DNA of 6,625 nt, taken from NCBI GenBank assembly GCA_021154065.1, contig JAJKJG010000283.1, forward strand, positions 1 through 6,625, in the 5' to 3' direction. A model generated the notes under the pieces. That model ran no database searches and was not told where the DNA came from. It was given only the letters and a program-made list of their open reading frames with translations. Positions 5,673 through 6,625 of the stretch are shown piece after piece. Made by a program: the position numbers and the translations under genes. Source of the DNA: Methylobacterium sp. GTDB taxonomy: Bacteria; Pseudomonadota; Alphaproteobacteria; Rhizobiales; Beijerinckiaceae. How positions within the stretch are numbered: position 1 is the first letter of the stretch; each line of letters opens with the position of its first letter.

Positions 5673-6625
5673 TCAAAGCCCGAGCAGGGCCGCGACTTCG
5701 TCCGCCCCGGCGGTCGGGGAGATCGCGCCCTCGGCGACGGCGCGTTCGATGGCGGGCACGCGCTGGCGCAGGGCCGCGTCGTGCGTCAGGCGGGCGTGCA
5801 TGCGCTCGTGCACGAGCGCCCACATCCACTTGGCGTCCTGGGCGCGGCGCTTGGCGGCGAGTTCCCCGATCACCGAAAGCTGGGCGCGGTGGTCGAGCAC
5901 CTTTCGCCACAAAACGTCGAGACCCTGCCCGGTGAGGCCCGAGACCGTCACCACCGGCGGCGTCCAGGCCGCAGAGGGCGGCGTGATGATGTGCAGGGCC
6001 GAGCGGTACTCCGCCGCCGCCGCCGAGGCGCGGGCGGCGTTGTCGCCGTCGGCCTTGTTGACCGCGATCAGGTCGGCGAGTTCGAGCACGCCCTTCTTGA
6101 TGCCCTGCAACTCGTCCCCGGCGCCCGGCAGCGCGAGCACGAGGAAGCAGTCGGTGAGATCGGCGACCGCCGTCTCGGATTGGCCGACGCCGACCGTCTC
6201 GACCAGGATGACGTCGAACCCGGCGGCCTCGCATAACAGCATCGTCTCGCGCGTCTTGGCCGCCACGCCGCCGAGCGTGCCCGAAGCCGGCGAGGGGCGG
6301 ATGAAGGCGTTCGGGTCGGCGGCGAGCCGAGCCATGCGGGTCTTGTCGCCCAAGATCGAGCCGCCGGTGCGGGTCGAACTCGGATCGACAGCCAGCACCG
6401 CGACCTTGTGGCCCTCGGCCGTCAGCCGCGAGCCGAGCGCGTCGATGGCGGTCGATTTGCCCACGCCCGGCACGCCCGTGATCCCGACGCGGACGGCGCG
6501 TCCCGTGTGGGGCATCACGGCGTCGAGCAGGCGCCGCGCCGCGGCCCGGTGATCCGGCCGCCGCGACTCGACCAGCGTGATCGCCCGCGCCAGCGTGGCG
6601 CGGTCGCCCCGCAGGAGCGCGTCGA
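5673..6625 (-). CDS. meaB: MeaB/ArgK-family GTPase, methylmalonyl-CoA mutase chaperone (5' end outside window)
   Basis: MeaB is a P-loop GTPase (SIMIBI, G3E group) that gates loading of adenosylcobalamin into methylmalonyl-CoA mutase and protects the mutase from inactivation. Motifs: Walker A GVPGVGKS (coordinates 6476-6453), [36 protein letters not shown], switch/Walker [14 protein letters not shown], the guanine-specificity NKAD (6059-6048), and a C-terminal dimerisation-type tail ending [10 protein letters not shown]. The frame stays open to the right edge: upstream of the ATG at 6515 it reads [19 protein letters not shown] and RRLLDAV, the normal MeaB N-terminal helices. The ATG 6515 and GTG 6518 are therefore internal, and only the first few residues are missing. 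The peptidase gene follows after 2 nt. The link to B12 genes on the same strand fits its role as a consumer-side factor. Confidence 0.95.
   Translation of the reverse strand, partial: DALLRGDRATLARAITLVESRRPDHRAAARRLLDAVMPHTGRAVRVGITGVPGVGKSTAIDALGSRLTAEGHKVAVLAVDPSSTRTGGSILGDKTRMARLAADPNAFIRPSPASGTLGGVAAKTRETMLLCEAAGFDVILVETVGVGQSETAVADLTDCFLVLALPGAGDELQGIKKGVLELADLIAVNKADGDNAARASAAAAEYRSALHIITPPSAAWTPPVVTVSGLTGQGLDVLWRKVLDHRAQLSVIGELAAKRRAQDAKWMWALVHERMHARLTHDAALRQRVPAIERAVAEGAISPTAGADEVAALLGL

Noticed and set aside
5671..6234. N-terminal extension of the C15 peptidase frame to 6234
   Set aside because: It overlaps meaB in another frame and reads as Arg/Gly-rich noise; the conserved peptidase core starts right after GTG 5670.
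6513..6518. GTG/ATG at 6518 and 6515 as the meaB start
   Set aside because: The frame continues upstream with residues typical of the MeaB N-terminal helices up to the window edge, so the true start is outside.
5749..6552. Plus-strand 267-codon frame opposite meaB
   Set aside because: Ser/Ala/Arg-rich antisense shadow with no family match.

Overview
The window is a very GC-rich stretch (clearly above two-thirds G+C by eye) packed with adenosylcobalamin (vitamin B12) genes. The protein families, gene content and dense overlaps point to an alphaproteobacterium, probably of the Hyphomicrobiales (rhizobial/methylotroph group). I cannot name the genus from sequence alone.

Left part (1-3699): a corrin-ring block. 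On the plus strand it holds the 3' half of cobJ, then cobL, cobE and cobM. cobK lies on the minus strand, wedged between cobJ and cobL with no free DNA on either side: its 3' end overlaps cobJ by 34 nt, and its start codon shares two bases with the cobL start codon. cobL and cobE overlap by ATGA. cobE and cobM are separated by 106 nt that carry a GC-rich palindrome of the kind dispersed in rhizobial genomes and a 36-codon open frame that touches both neighbours.

Middle part (3705-5001): cbiD on the minus strand, ending 5 nt from the cobM stop. It is preceded by a 193-nt gap with a plausible sigma-70-type promoter placed so close to the ATG that the mRNA may be leaderless. No cobalamin riboswitch is recognisable there.

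Right part (5002-6625): meaB, the GTPase chaperone of B12-dependent methylmalonyl-CoA mutase, runs off the right edge. A small cysteine peptidase of the pyroglutamyl-peptidase I (C15) family follows it after 2 nt on the same strand.

Together, CobJ (C17 methylation and ring contraction), CobM (C11), CbiD (C1), CobK (reduction) and CobL (C5/C15 methylation and decarboxylation) cover the middle of corrin synthesis. CobE is an accessory protein of the late-cobalt route. The notable biochemical point is a mixed gene set: the aerobic-type enzymes sit with CbiD, an enzyme named from the anaerobic pathway, in the place where the classical aerobic pathway uses CobF. MeaB links the cluster to a consumer of the cofactor. 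I see no mobile element, CRISPR, tRNA or rRNA, and no evidence for a wholly new system. The most interesting points are the embedded inverted cobK, the CbiD/Cob hybrid, the cbiD promoter and the meaB-peptidase coupling.
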